From positions 1 to 64,000 of the forward strand of contig JAFMVE010000007.1 in the NCBI GenBank assembly GCA_025499705.1: a DNA stretch of 64,000 bases, given 5' to 3'. The position numbers and the translations under genes are program-made. Under the pieces are notes generated by a model, which worked only from the letters and a program-made list of their open reading frames with translations, was not told the DNA's origin and did not search any database. Position 1 is the first letter of the stretch, and every line of letters starts with the position of its first letter. Source of the DNA: Carboxylicivirga caseinilyticus. GTDB lineage: Bacteria > Bacteroidota > Bacteroidia > Bacteroidales > Marinilabiliaceae. Shown in pieces: positions 57,221-64,000 of this stretch.

Positions 57221-57260
57221 TTAGCTGTTCTTCCATACAAATGTCTTGGCATTTTGGCAC

Positions 57261-57295
57261 AAAAAAAAGCCGGTATAGTTTCCTACGCCGGCTTT
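57261..57295 (-). terminator. terminator of the intact tkt gene
   Basis: Arms aaagccgg (57266-57273) and ccggcttt (57288-57295) with partial inner pairing, followed by an A/T run of eight on the minus strand. It is unlike the terminator behind the truncated copy. Confidence 0.85.
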
Positions 57296-57298
57296 ACA

Positions 57299-57728
57299 AA
57301 CATGTTTATCTAAATTAACCCAATAACGTCTTAACGTTTTTGTATACAGCATCTGCTGTAAAACCAAATTTCTCATCCAACACTGTGTAAGGTGCTGAAT
57401 AACCAAAATGATCCAAACCGGCAACAAAACCGTCGGCACCAACTAAACCTTCAAGGGTTACAGGTAAACCAGCAGTTAAACCGAATTTAGCAACTCCGGC
57501 AGGCAATACTGATTGACGGTATTCTTTTGATTGAGATGTAAATAATCCTTCAGAAGGAACTGATACGATACGTACTTTTACACCGTCAGCTTTTAATTTA
57601 ACCGAACCTTCAACCAAAGTAGCCACCTCAGAACCACTAGCCAACAAGATTACATCAGGAGTACCTTCGCAATCGTCAACAATATAAGCTCCTTTTGCAG
57701 CTTGTAGAGCTTCTTCGTAACGGTTACC
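57299..57728 (-). repeat. 430-bp tkt 3' end (copy B, in the intact gene)
   Basis: The in-gene partner of the duplicate at 54656-55085, with about 97% identity and no gaps. The two direct copies are separated by about 2.2 kb of unrelated accessory DNA. Confidence 0.93.
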
Positions 57729-59342
57729 CGATGCAGCTGGAAGATCAGTGATATTCTGACGAGAGAAGATCATTGCAGTTGGAGTTTTTGTATTTTCCAA
57801 CGCCATTTTCCATGCTACAGTTGTTTCGATAGCATCAGCAGGACGAAGAACTAAAGTTGAATTCTCGCCGTGGTGGTTTTTCAATTTCTCCATCAAACGG
57901 ATTTGAGCTTCTTGCTCTACCGGCTGGTGAGTAGGACCATCCTCTCCTACGCGAAAAGCATCGTGTGTCCAGATATATTTAACCGGCAATTGCATCAAAG
58001 CAGCCAAACGAACCGCTGGTTTCATGTAATCAGAGAATACAAAGAAAGTACCACAAGCAGGAATCACACCACCGTGCAATGCCATACCGTTCATGATAAC
58101 AGCCATTGTTAACTCACAAACACCAGCCTGGAAGAAGGCTCCAGAGAAATCACCTTTAGTGAAAGCAGTTGTTTTCTTTAAGAAACCATCTGTTTTATCA
58201 GAGTTAGCCAAGTCAGCAGAAGCAACAATCATGTTTTCTACTTTATCAGCCAATACAGATAATACGGTAGCTGAAGCACCACGAGTAGCTGAGTTAGCTT
58301 TTTGCTCGATAGCGGCCCAATCGATTTCAGGTAATTTACCTGAGAAGAATTGGTCTAATTTAGCAGCTAATTCAGGATTGGCAGCAGCCCATTCTTTTTG
58401 AGTAGCTGCTTGCTCTGTAGCCCATGCTTTCAACTCTTCCTTACGTTTAGCGTAAGTTTCAGCAACCTCAGGGAAGATAACGAAAGGATTATCACCATCG
58501 CCACCTAAGTTAGCGATAGTAGCTTTGAAATCGGCACCAGCAGCAGAAAGAGGCTGTCCGTGAGTTGATGTTTTACGCTCGAAGCTTTCGCCTGCAGCAG
58601 TAACAGCACCTTTACCCATAATTGTTTTACCAATGATAAGGGTTGGTTTTTCTGTTTCAGCTTGCACATCAACAATCGCTTTGCGGATTTGAGCCTCATC
58701 ATGACCGTCGATAGTCACAACACTCCATCCCCAGGCTTCATATTTTTTAGCAACATCTTCAGCAGTCACTTCAGCAACAGTAGTTGACAACTGGATGTCG
58801 TTTGAATCGTAATACATAATCAGGTTACTCAAACCTAAGAAACCTGCGATACGACCAGCACCCTGGCTGATCTCTTCCTGTACACCACCGTCAGAAATGA
58901 ATGCATAAGTTTTATGAGCAGTCCACTCACCGAAACGAGCGGCTAAGAAACGCTCAGTAATAGCAGCACCTACTGCCATTGTGTGACCTTGTCCAAGAGG
59001 ACCTGAAGTATTTTCAACACCACGTAACACGTCCACTTCAGGGTGACCAGGAGTTACGCTATCCCACTGACGGAATTGTGCAAGATCGTCTGTTGAGTAA
59101 AATCCTGACAACGCCAAAACACTATACAACATAGGTGACATGTGACCAGGATCAAGGAAGAAACGATCGCGGAATGGATTTGTCATATTTGCCGGATCGT
59201 ACTTTAAGAATTCAGAGTATAAAATGTTTACGAAGTCAGCTCCACCCATTGCTCCTCCAGGGTGACCTGATTTGGCCTTTTCAACCATTGCTGCTGATAA
59301 AATTCGAATGTTATCAGCACCTTTTTGTGCAGCACTTGCCAT
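57315..59342 (-). CDS. tkt: transketolase
   Basis: 675 aa, full length. It transfers two-carbon units between pentose and hexose phosphates, using thiamine diphosphate and Mg2+ in the cytoplasm. Seen in order: MVEKAKSGHPGGAMGGADF (substrate His), GPLGQGHTMAVGAAITERF, AFISDGGVQEEISQGAGRIA and YYDSNDIQLS (TPP/Mg2+ motif of the SDG..N kind), TWTHD-like VKYIWTHDAFRVGEDGPTHQP in the pyrimidine-binding domain, MIFSRQNITDLP, and the C-terminal domain from VILLASGSEVATLVEG. It sits downstream of rpiB (21 bp), placing pentose phosphate enzymes after the arabinose genes. Its last 430 bp are duplicated downstream (54656-55085). Confidence 0.96.
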   Translation of the reverse strand: MASAAQKGADNIRILSAAMVEKAKSGHPGGAMGGADFVNILYSEFLKYDPANMTNPFRDRFFLDPGHMSPMLYSVLALSGFYSTDDLAQFRQWDSVTPGHPEVDVLRGVENTSGPLGQGHTMAVGAAITERFLAARFGEWTAHKTYAFISDGGVQEEISQGAGRIAGFLGLSNLIMYYDSNDIQLSTTVAEVTAEDVAKKYEAWGWSVVTIDGHDEAQIRKAIVDVQAETEKPTLIIGKTIMGKGAVTAAGESFERKTSTHGQPLSAAGADFKATIANLGGDGDNPFVIFPEVAETYAKRKEELKAWATEQAATQKEWAAANPELAAKLDQFFSGKLPEIDWAAIEQKANSATRGASATVLSVLADKVENMIVASADLANSDKTDGFLKKTTAFTKGDFSGAFFQAGVCELTMAVIMNGMALHGGVIPACGTFFVFSDYMKPAVRLAALMQLPVKYIWTHDAFRVGEDGPTHQPVEQEAQIRLMEKLKNHHGENSTLVLRPADAIETTVAWKMALENTKTPTAMIFSRQNITDLPAASGNRYEEALQAAKGAYIVDDCEGTPDVILLASGSEVATLVEGSVKLKADGVKVRIVSVPSEGLFTSQSKEYRQSVLPAGVAKFGLTAGLPVTLEGLVGADGFVAGLDHFGYSAPYTVLDEKFGFTADAVYKNVKTLLG

Positions 59343-59363
59343 AGTTCGATTCTTAGTTAATGT

Positions 59364-59795
59364 TTATAATATTTCAATTTTTTCTATTCTACACTGGTGT
59401 CTTCCACCTTCAAAGGCTGTATTTAAAAATGCTTCAATAATTTCGATACAAAGCTCTTTTTCAATGAATCGGGCAGGAACAGTACATATGTTGGCATCGT
59501 TATGCTGACGAGCCAACTGTGCAATTTCTGTTTTCCAGCAATAAGCTGATCGAATGTTTTTATGACGATTCAAACTTATATTGATACCATTACCGCTTCC
59601 GCAAAATGCCAGCCCTAACTGATTTACTCCATTCTCAACTGATTCTGCCAAGAGATGAGCATAGTCGGCATAATCACAACTATCTCCACTGTTTGTGCCA
59701 TAATCATTCACCGTAAAACCTTTTTTCTGAAGGTGTTCTTTTACAAATTCCTTCATTTCGTATCCGGCATGATCAGAGGCTAATCCTAACACCAT
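59364..59795 (-). CDS. rpiB: ribose-5-phosphate isomerase B (RpiB/LacAB family)
   Basis: 143 aa. It interconverts ribose 5-phosphate and ribulose 5-phosphate. GLASDHAGYEMKEFVKEHL is the family N-terminus, GTNSGDSCDYADYAH follows, GLAFCGSGNGINISLNRH holds the catalytic Cys loop, and RSAYCWKTEIAQLARQHNDANI completes the active site. The NGVNQLGLAFCGSGNGI segment is typical of RpiB rather than LacA/LacB. It is encoded 21 bp before tkt and after a terminator that follows araB, so rpiB-tkt may have a separate promoter in 59796-59871. Confidence 0.94.
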   Translation of the reverse strand: MVLGLASDHAGYEMKEFVKEHLQKKGFTVNDYGTNSGDSCDYADYAHLLAESVENGVNQLGLAFCGSGNGINISLNRHKNIRSAYCWKTEIAQLARQHNDANICTVPARFIEKELCIEIIEAFLNTAFEGGRHQCRIEKIEIL

Positions 59796-59811
59796 CTTTC
59801 AATATGATTTT

Positions 59812-59846
59812 TTAAGAAAAACCGGGAGAAGTTAATGGCTCCCGGT
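59812..59846 (-). terminator. terminator between araB and rpiB
   Basis: Perfect 8-bp arms accgggag (59821-59828) and ctcccggt (59839-59846), 10-base loop, followed on the minus strand by tttttct. It is 25 bp after the araB stop codon and splits the arabinose genes from rpiB-tkt, at least partly. Confidence 0.82.
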
Positions 59847-59871
59847 AATTATGAATCAAGCGAGTGCAGGC

Positions 59872-61509
59872 CTAAAATCCTGCTTCAGTAAGTTTTCCTA
59901 ATTTGATATACTTTTCGTAAAGTGCTTTGTAAGCCTCTACATTTTCAGCAATTGGATAATATTCTTTTTCGAATCCCTGTCCCATTGCCTTTTGAGCATC
60001 AGCAATTGTAGTATGTACACCTGCTGCAACAGCAGCAAACATAGCAGCTCCCAATGCCACACTTTGCTCTGAACGAGCCACTTTAATTGGCATACCTAAC
60101 ACATCAGCCAATGTTTGCATTACAAAGTCTGATTTTTTAGCCACACCACCGATAGCCACAACCTGGTCTACTTTAACCCCGTTTTCTAGGAAACGGTCAA
60201 CGATAGCTTTTGAACCATATGCAGTAGCTTCCACCAATGCACGGAAGATACGTGGTGCAGTTGATCCCAGATTTAATCCGGTGATCGTACCTTTTACATT
60301 TTGGTCAGCATCTGGCGTACGACGACCATTGAACCAGTCAGTAGCTAGTACAGTTGACTCTTCCATTGGAATTTGTGCAGCCTCATCAGCCAAAGCAGGG
60401 ATAATTTTATCCATGATGGCTTTCTTCTCCTCTTCGCTAGATACAAATTGAAGTGGCCATTCCAATACACGTTTAAACCATGCATACACATCACCAAAGG
60501 CCGACTGACCTGCCTCTAATCCCATCATACCAGGTATTACAGAACCATCCACCTGACCACAGATACCAGGAATTAATTTGTCTCCCAATTCATCTTCAGG
60601 AGCCACCATAATATCACAGGTTGATGTACCCATGATACGAACAAATGTATTAGCTTCAATCTCAGCACCTACAGCACCCATATGAGCATCAAATGCACTT
60701 ACCCCCACAACAACATCAGTTGACAAACCTAATTTGGCAGCCCACTCAGCTGTTAGTGTACCGAAAGCCTCGTCACTTGTATATGTATCTTTAAATAAAT
60801 TTTCACGTAATCCTTTTAATTCAGGACCTAACTCAACCAAAAACTCTTCGGGAGGAAGACCATTCCAGTCTGTATGCCATAAAGCTTTATGACCAGCAGC
60901 ACAACGACTTCTCTTCACTTCATTCAAAGCTGTTTTACCGGTTAGTACAGCAGGTAACCAATCGCAATATTCAATCCAGGAAGCAGTGGCTGCTTTAACA
61001 GCTTCATCTTTACGCAAAGTGTGCAAAACTTTAGCCCACACCCACTCCGATGAATAAATACCACCTTCGTATTTAGTAAAGTCTACATCCCATTTACGAG
61101 CCAGTTCATTAATTTCATCTGCTTCTTTAACAGCAGTATGGTCTTTCCATAAAATAAACATAGCATTAGGGTTCTCCTCAAACTCAGGTAACATTGCCAA
61201 AGGCGTTCCGTTTACATCAGTTAAAGCAGGAGTACTACCGGTTGTATCAAATGATATACCTACTACATTTTCTGCAACTGAAGAATCACACTTGGCTAAA
61301 GCTTCTGCAATAGTAGCTTCCATCACCTCCAAATAATCTTTTGGATGCTGACGGTATTGGTTTTGAGCAGGCACACAGTATTTACCTTCCATCCAACGTG
61401 GATAATACTTTACTGATGAAGCCATTTCTTCACCTGTATTTACGTCTACAATCAAGGCTCTTGCTGAGTCAGATCCATAATCCAACCCTATTACGTATTG
61501 TTTTTTCAT
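59872..61509 (-). CDS. araB: L-ribulokinase
   Basis: 545 aa FGGY-family kinase (E. coli AraB is 566). It phosphorylates L-ribulose to L-ribulose 5-phosphate. Landmarks: YVIGLDYGSDSARALIVDVN (phosphate loop), NQYRQHPKDYLEVMEATI, GISFDTTGSTPALTDVNG, MFILWKDHTAVKEADEIN, SSEWVWAKVLHTLRKD, WIEYCDWLPAVLTGKT, RSRCAAGHKALWH (diagnostic of AraB), GTSTCDIMVAPED and the C-terminal VVAIGGVAKKSDFVMQTLADVLG. It is encoded 24 bp after the dehydrogenase gene. The isomerase AraA, which makes its substrate, is not in the window. Confidence 0.96.
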   Translation of the reverse strand: MKKQYVIGLDYGSDSARALIVDVNTGEEMASSVKYYPRWMEGKYCVPAQNQYRQHPKDYLEVMEATIAEALAKCDSSVAENVVGISFDTTGSTPALTDVNGTPLAMLPEFEENPNAMFILWKDHTAVKEADEINELARKWDVDFTKYEGGIYSSEWVWAKVLHTLRKDEAVKAATASWIEYCDWLPAVLTGKTALNEVKRSRCAAGHKALWHTDWNGLPPEEFLVELGPELKGLRENLFKDTYTSDEAFGTLTAEWAAKLGLSTDVVVGVSAFDAHMGAVGAEIEANTFVRIMGTSTCDIMVAPEDELGDKLIPGICGQVDGSVIPGMMGLEAGQSAFGDVYAWFKRVLEWPLQFVSSEEEKKAIMDKIIPALADEAAQIPMEESTVLATDWFNGRRTPDADQNVKGTITGLNLGSTAPRIFRALVEATAYGSKAIVDRFLENGVKVDQVVAIGGVAKKSDFVMQTLADVLGMPIKVARSEQSVALGAAMFAAVAAGVHTTIADAQKAMGQGFEKEYYPIAENVEAYKALYEKYIKLGKLTEAGF

Positions 61510-61533
61510 TGTTCTATTTTTTGAATCAGTTAA

Positions 61534-62562
61534 CTAGAAATTAACCATTGCTTTAATTACATTATCACTATATGCAGCTACCTTCTCGAAAGCTAGTCCG
61601 GCTTGATCCACCTTATAATCATGAGAGATCATGTTTTGATAATAATCCGGATTACCTGCTATCATATCTATAGCTTCTTCAAAACTATTGTTCTGACGAC
61701 GGACATTCTGAACACAGATCTCTTTGCGACGCATCATATCCATATTAAAACTCAATGACTGAGTTTCGGGGATACCAACAAACATTAACTTTCCTCCCGG
61801 CTTAAGAATTCTTAAAGCCTGATCGAGGGCTTCCTGTTTTCCACAACATTCATACACCACATCATATCCAAGTTCAGCCTGCTTTTTTATTTCTACTTCC
61901 TCATCAGGAGTAAAAGCTGAAGCTGCTCCGCATTCTTTAGCAAAATGCTTACGATATTCCAGTGGTTCAATAACGGTAATGTGCTTTTGCCCTCCATGCA
62001 GACAAGAGGCCAGCACTGTTAAACCGATAGGTCCTGCTCCTAAAATGGCAACTTTAAAGTCTTTTTGATGCATTGCTGAGAGCTTGTATGCATACAATCC
62101 AATTGAAAGGGGTTCTGCAAATGCTGCCAATTGTGGAGTCAAATGATCTGGAACTTTTACACAACAGATTTGTGGTATTACAAAGGTTTCACTCATACAA
62201 CCTTCCATCTGCCCCGGACAACCTAAAAACTTCTGATTTAAACAGGTATGTCTTCTGTCGTTTAAACACTCTGAACAAACACCACAATAAACTGTCGGTT
62301 CGATGGCTACCTTATCGCCAATCTTTAAATCTTTTACTTCGGCTCCTACTTCCAGCACTTCACCAGAAGCTTCGTGTCCAACTCCCCAGGGATATTCGAC
62401 TACTTGAGAACCAATATTTCCTTCGTTATAATAATGAATATCAGAACCGCATACTCCTACGGATTTGATAGCCACTTTAACTTCATCAGCTTTTACAATG
62501 TTAGTCTCCTTAACATCATAAACTCCAATTTTTCTAATTCCGGAAATCTTAACTGCTTTCAT
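61534..62562 (-). CDS. zinc-dependent polyol/alcohol dehydrogenase (sorbitol dehydrogenase-like)
   Basis: 342 aa medium-chain dehydrogenase. The catalytic zinc ligands are in VGVCGSDIHYYNEG and WGVGHEASGEVL. The structural zinc Cys cluster is CGVCSECLNDRRHTC, and the Rossmann motif is VAILGAGPIGLTVLASCLHGG. The sequence style fits sorbitol, xylitol or L-arabinitol dehydrogenases, which oxidise a polyol to a ketose with NAD+. Its place between araD and araB suggests use of a pentitol or other arabinose-related polyol (inference). An acid, alditol-phosphate or L-galactose substrate cannot be excluded. A long RNA hairpin separates it from araD. Confidence 0.9.
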   Translation of the reverse strand: MKAVKISGIRKIGVYDVKETNIVKADEVKVAIKSVGVCGSDIHYYNEGNIGSQVVEYPWGVGHEASGEVLEVGAEVKDLKIGDKVAIEPTVYCGVCSECLNDRRHTCLNQKFLGCPGQMEGCMSETFVIPQICCVKVPDHLTPQLAAFAEPLSIGLYAYKLSAMHQKDFKVAILGAGPIGLTVLASCLHGGQKHITVIEPLEYRKHFAKECGAASAFTPDEEVEIKKQAELGYDVVYECCGKQEALDQALRILKPGGKLMFVGIPETQSLSFNMDMMRRKEICVQNVRRQNNSFEEAIDMIAGNPDYYQNMISHDYKVDQAGLAFEKVAAYSDNVIKAMVNF

Positions 62563-62589
62563 TTTTTTAATATCAAGTACAGAGAATTA

Positions 62590-62640
62590 AGTATCAAGAC
62601 TAAGCACAAGGTAATATGCTTGTACTTATGTCTTGATACT
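62590..62640 (-). repeat. long intergenic inverted repeat between araD and the dehydrogenase
   Basis: Arms 62590-62610 and 62619-62640 pair over 21 positions with one mismatch and one bulge (outer 11 bp perfect: agtatcaagac/gtcttgatact), loop gtaatatg. No T tract follows on the minus strand, so it is not a normal terminator. A second tatcaagtac at 62572-62581 could compete for the right arm. Likely an mRNA processing or stability element. Confidence 0.6.
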
Positions 62641-62651
62641 AATTTCTTCAC

Positions 62652-63338
62652 CTATCCTTGTCCGTAATAAGCATTAGCGCCATGTTTACGGTTGAAGTGT
62701 TTTTCTGTCAGATACGGATTCATAGTAGCACGTGGATTAATTTGAAGAGCCACTGAATTCATTTTGGCTACTTGCTCAATCACCACACTATTATGAACAG
62801 CATCATGTGCATCTTTACCCCATGAGAATGGAGCATGGTTTTTCACAATTACTCCAGGAACATGCATTGGATTAATATTCTTGAACGTATCAATAATAAC
62901 CGTGCCTGTTTCTTTTTCATATGCTCCTTCTATTTCTGCAGGAGTCATATCGCGGGTACATGGAATATCACCATAGAAATAATCAGCCTGAGTAGTTCCT
63001 AAAATAGGAATATCACACCCTGCATGAGCCCATGCTGTTGCATAAGTTGAGTGCGTATGAACTACTCCACCAATCTCAGGAAATGCTTTATAAAGCTCCA
63101 GGTGAGTAGGTGTATCAGACGAAGGTTTCAGGTTTCCATCAACCACTTTTCCATCCAAATCAACAACCACCATGTCTGATGCTTTCATTACATCGTACTC
63201 AACCCCACTAGGCTTGATCACAACCAATCCTGATTCACGATCAATCGCACTCACATTTCCCCAGGTAAAGATTACCAGGTTATGTTTTACCAACTCAAGA
63301 TTGGCTTTAAAAACTTCTTCTTTTAATTGTTCTAACAT
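62652..63338 (-). CDS. araD: L-ribulose-5-phosphate 4-epimerase
   Basis: 228 aa from the ATG at 63338 ([20 protein letters not shown]), almost the same length and start as E. coli AraD; the TTG one codon earlier is unlikely. It converts L-ribulose 5-phosphate to D-xylulose 5-phosphate, using zinc. [55 protein letters not shown] (metal His pair), [15 protein letters not shown] and [16 protein letters not shown] are the family landmarks, and [10 protein letters not shown] is the typical AraD end. Its homologue FucA belongs to the same class II aldolase family, but the details match AraD. The product is fed to Tkt. Confidence 0.95.
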   Translation of the reverse strand: MLEQLKEEVFKANLELVKHNLVIFTWGNVSAIDRESGLVVIKPSGVEYDVMKASDMVVVDLDGKVVDGNLKPSSDTPTHLELYKAFPEIGGVVHTHSTYATAWAHAGCDIPILGTTQADYFYGDIPCTRDMTPAEIEGAYEKETGTVIIDTFKNINPMHVPGVIVKNHAPFSWGKDAHDAVHNSVVIEQVAKMNSVALQINPRATMNPYLTEKHFNRKHGANAYYGQG

Positions 63339-63356
63339 CAACTAAGTAATTAAATG

Positions 63357-64000
63357 TTACCAGAAATAAATATAGAACGCAACTGTTAAAGCGATGATAA
63401 TTACAGTGTGAATTACATCCCACTTACCCCAGCTGGCACGTGTCGCTGCTTTTTGTTCTGGTGTAGCAGTACCAAATACCAAGCCCTGAATTTTTTCTGC
63501 ACTTGGAGCTTCGGTTACCAAACTCACTACAAATACCACAACCAAACAGATTAACAACATCCAACCACTGAAGAACAGCCAGTTAGTATCATAAAATACT
63601 GATTTAAATAAACTATCTGCAGCATCAGCCGTTGATGAGTAATATACTTTCGCACCTAAACGGGTTAATCCGATAATAAAACCAGATAATAGACCCCACA
63701 TACCACCTTTTGCAGTTGCTCTTTTCCAAAGAACTCCCATTAAGAAGGCAGCTGCGATACCTGGTGCCAATACTGATTGAACATCTTGCAGGTATTCATA
63801 CAATACATCACCAATGCTACGCATAATTGGAATCCAAAGAATACCCAATAATACAATTACAACCGTTGCAATCTGACCAATTTTCACTAATTTCTTCTCA
63901 GGAGTTTCTGGTTTGAAACGCTTGTAGAAGTCAATGGTAAATAACATTGCTGATGAGTTAAACAACGATGCCAATGAACTCATTAAAGCAGCCAAAATAC
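63357..64000 (-). CDS. sodium/solute symporter (SSS family), C-terminal part, truncated by window edge
   Basis: At least 212 residues of the C-terminal half of an SSS-type transporter; the frame is open to position 64000, so the start lies outside. MSSLASLFNSSAMLFTIDFYKRF is the conserved sodium/glucose-cotransporter segment. Four or more membrane helices follow (IATVVIVLLGILWIPIM; GIAAAFLMGVLWKRAT; MWGLLSGFIIGLTRLG; WLFFSGWMLLICLVVVFVVS), and the terminal helix VIHTVIIIALTVAFYIYFW. It lies 18 bp upstream of araD in the same orientation, so uptake of L-arabinose or another sugar/oligosaccharide by sodium symport is the likely job. Confidence 0.9.
   Translation of the reverse strand, partial: ILAALMSSLASLFNSSAMLFTIDFYKRFKPETPEKKLVKIGQIATVVIVLLGILWIPIMRSIGDVLYEYLQDVQSVLAPGIAAAFLMGVLWKRATAKGGMWGLLSGFIIGLTRLGAKVYYSSTADAADSLFKSVFYDTNWLFFSGWMLLICLVVVFVVSLVTEAPSAEKIQGLVFGTATPEQKAATRASWGKWDVIHTVIIIALTVAFYIYFW

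Noticed and set aside
62652-63338. FucA (fuculose-phosphate aldolase) completing the fuc pathway
   Set aside because: Length, N-terminus and the TTQADYFYG and [10 protein letters not shown] segments match AraD, and the gene sits in the arabinose cluster.
1-64000. CRISPR arrays, tRNA/rRNA genes, insertion sequences, prophage
   Set aside because: Looked for spaced direct repeats, cloverleaf-like segments, transposase/integrase motifs and phage structural genes in the non-coding gaps and proteins; none were seen.

Overview
The window is a stretch of an AT-rich Bacteroidota chromosome. The evidence is two SusC/SusD pairs, a hybrid two-component sensor typical of polysaccharide utilisation loci, several secreted proteins ending in type IX secretion (T9SS) sorting domains, a bifunctional fucokinase/GDP-fucose pyrophosphorylase (Fkp), and promoter-like TAnnTTTG boxes. 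T9SS together with Fkp and this gene mix fits a free-living Bacteroidales/Marinilabiliales-type glycan degrader, but the exact family cannot be fixed from the sequence alone. No rRNA, tRNA, CRISPR, transposase or phage genes were seen.

Layout. (1) 130-16217, minus strand: a seven-gene array transcribed as FAS1 - SusC - SusD - FAS1 - FAS1 - SusC - SusD, with gaps of 7-49 bp. It holds two outer-membrane glycan importers and three fasciclin-domain proteins, and no enzyme. (2) 16856-20909, minus: a secreted GH128-type beta-1,3-glucanase with lectin-like and T9SS domains, and a periplasmic TPR protein, each with its own terminator. (3) 21296-28965, plus: two large multidomain T9SS proteins. The second (1634 aa) carries three LamG-like domains, thrombospondin-3 calcium repeats and a BNR_4 propeller of the polysaccharide lyase/rhamnosidase kind. 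(4) 29096-36690, minus: a GH105 unsaturated uronyl hydrolase, a GH43 enzyme resembling exo-beta-1,3-galactanases, and a hybrid two-component regulator. (5) 36874-45973: L-fucose catabolism (fucI-fucK-fucU-fucP, minus), with a divergent AraC regulator and fkp (plus). (6) 46050-54479, minus: a TPR/MORN-repeat protein, two DUF3857 proteins (one with a transglutaminase triad, one that has lost it) and a lipid A-type acyltransferase. (7) 54615-57298: a small accessory island bounded by a 430-bp near-identical duplication of the transketolase 3' end. It contains a ParE/RelE-type toxin-antitoxin pair and a lipoprotein gene flanked by related repeats. (8) 57315-64000, minus: transketolase, rpiB, araB, a zinc alcohol dehydrogenase, araD and a sodium/solute symporter running off the window, i.e. 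L-arabinose catabolism feeding the pentose phosphate pathway.

How it may fit together (inference). A GH43_24-like galactanase, GH105, a BNR_4 propeller, fucose catabolism and arabinose catabolism, with no sulfatase in the window, fit a plant-type arabinogalactan (Gal, Ara, Fuc and Rha-capped GlcA) better than a sulfated algal polymer. The FAS1/SusCD array probably imports a glycan, but its substrate cannot be read from the sequence. The most unusual items are the FAS1-SusCD array, the tkt-duplication-bounded island with cassette-like flanking repeats, the overlapping hairpins in front of the 1634-aa gene, and the paired active/degenerate transglutaminase proteins.
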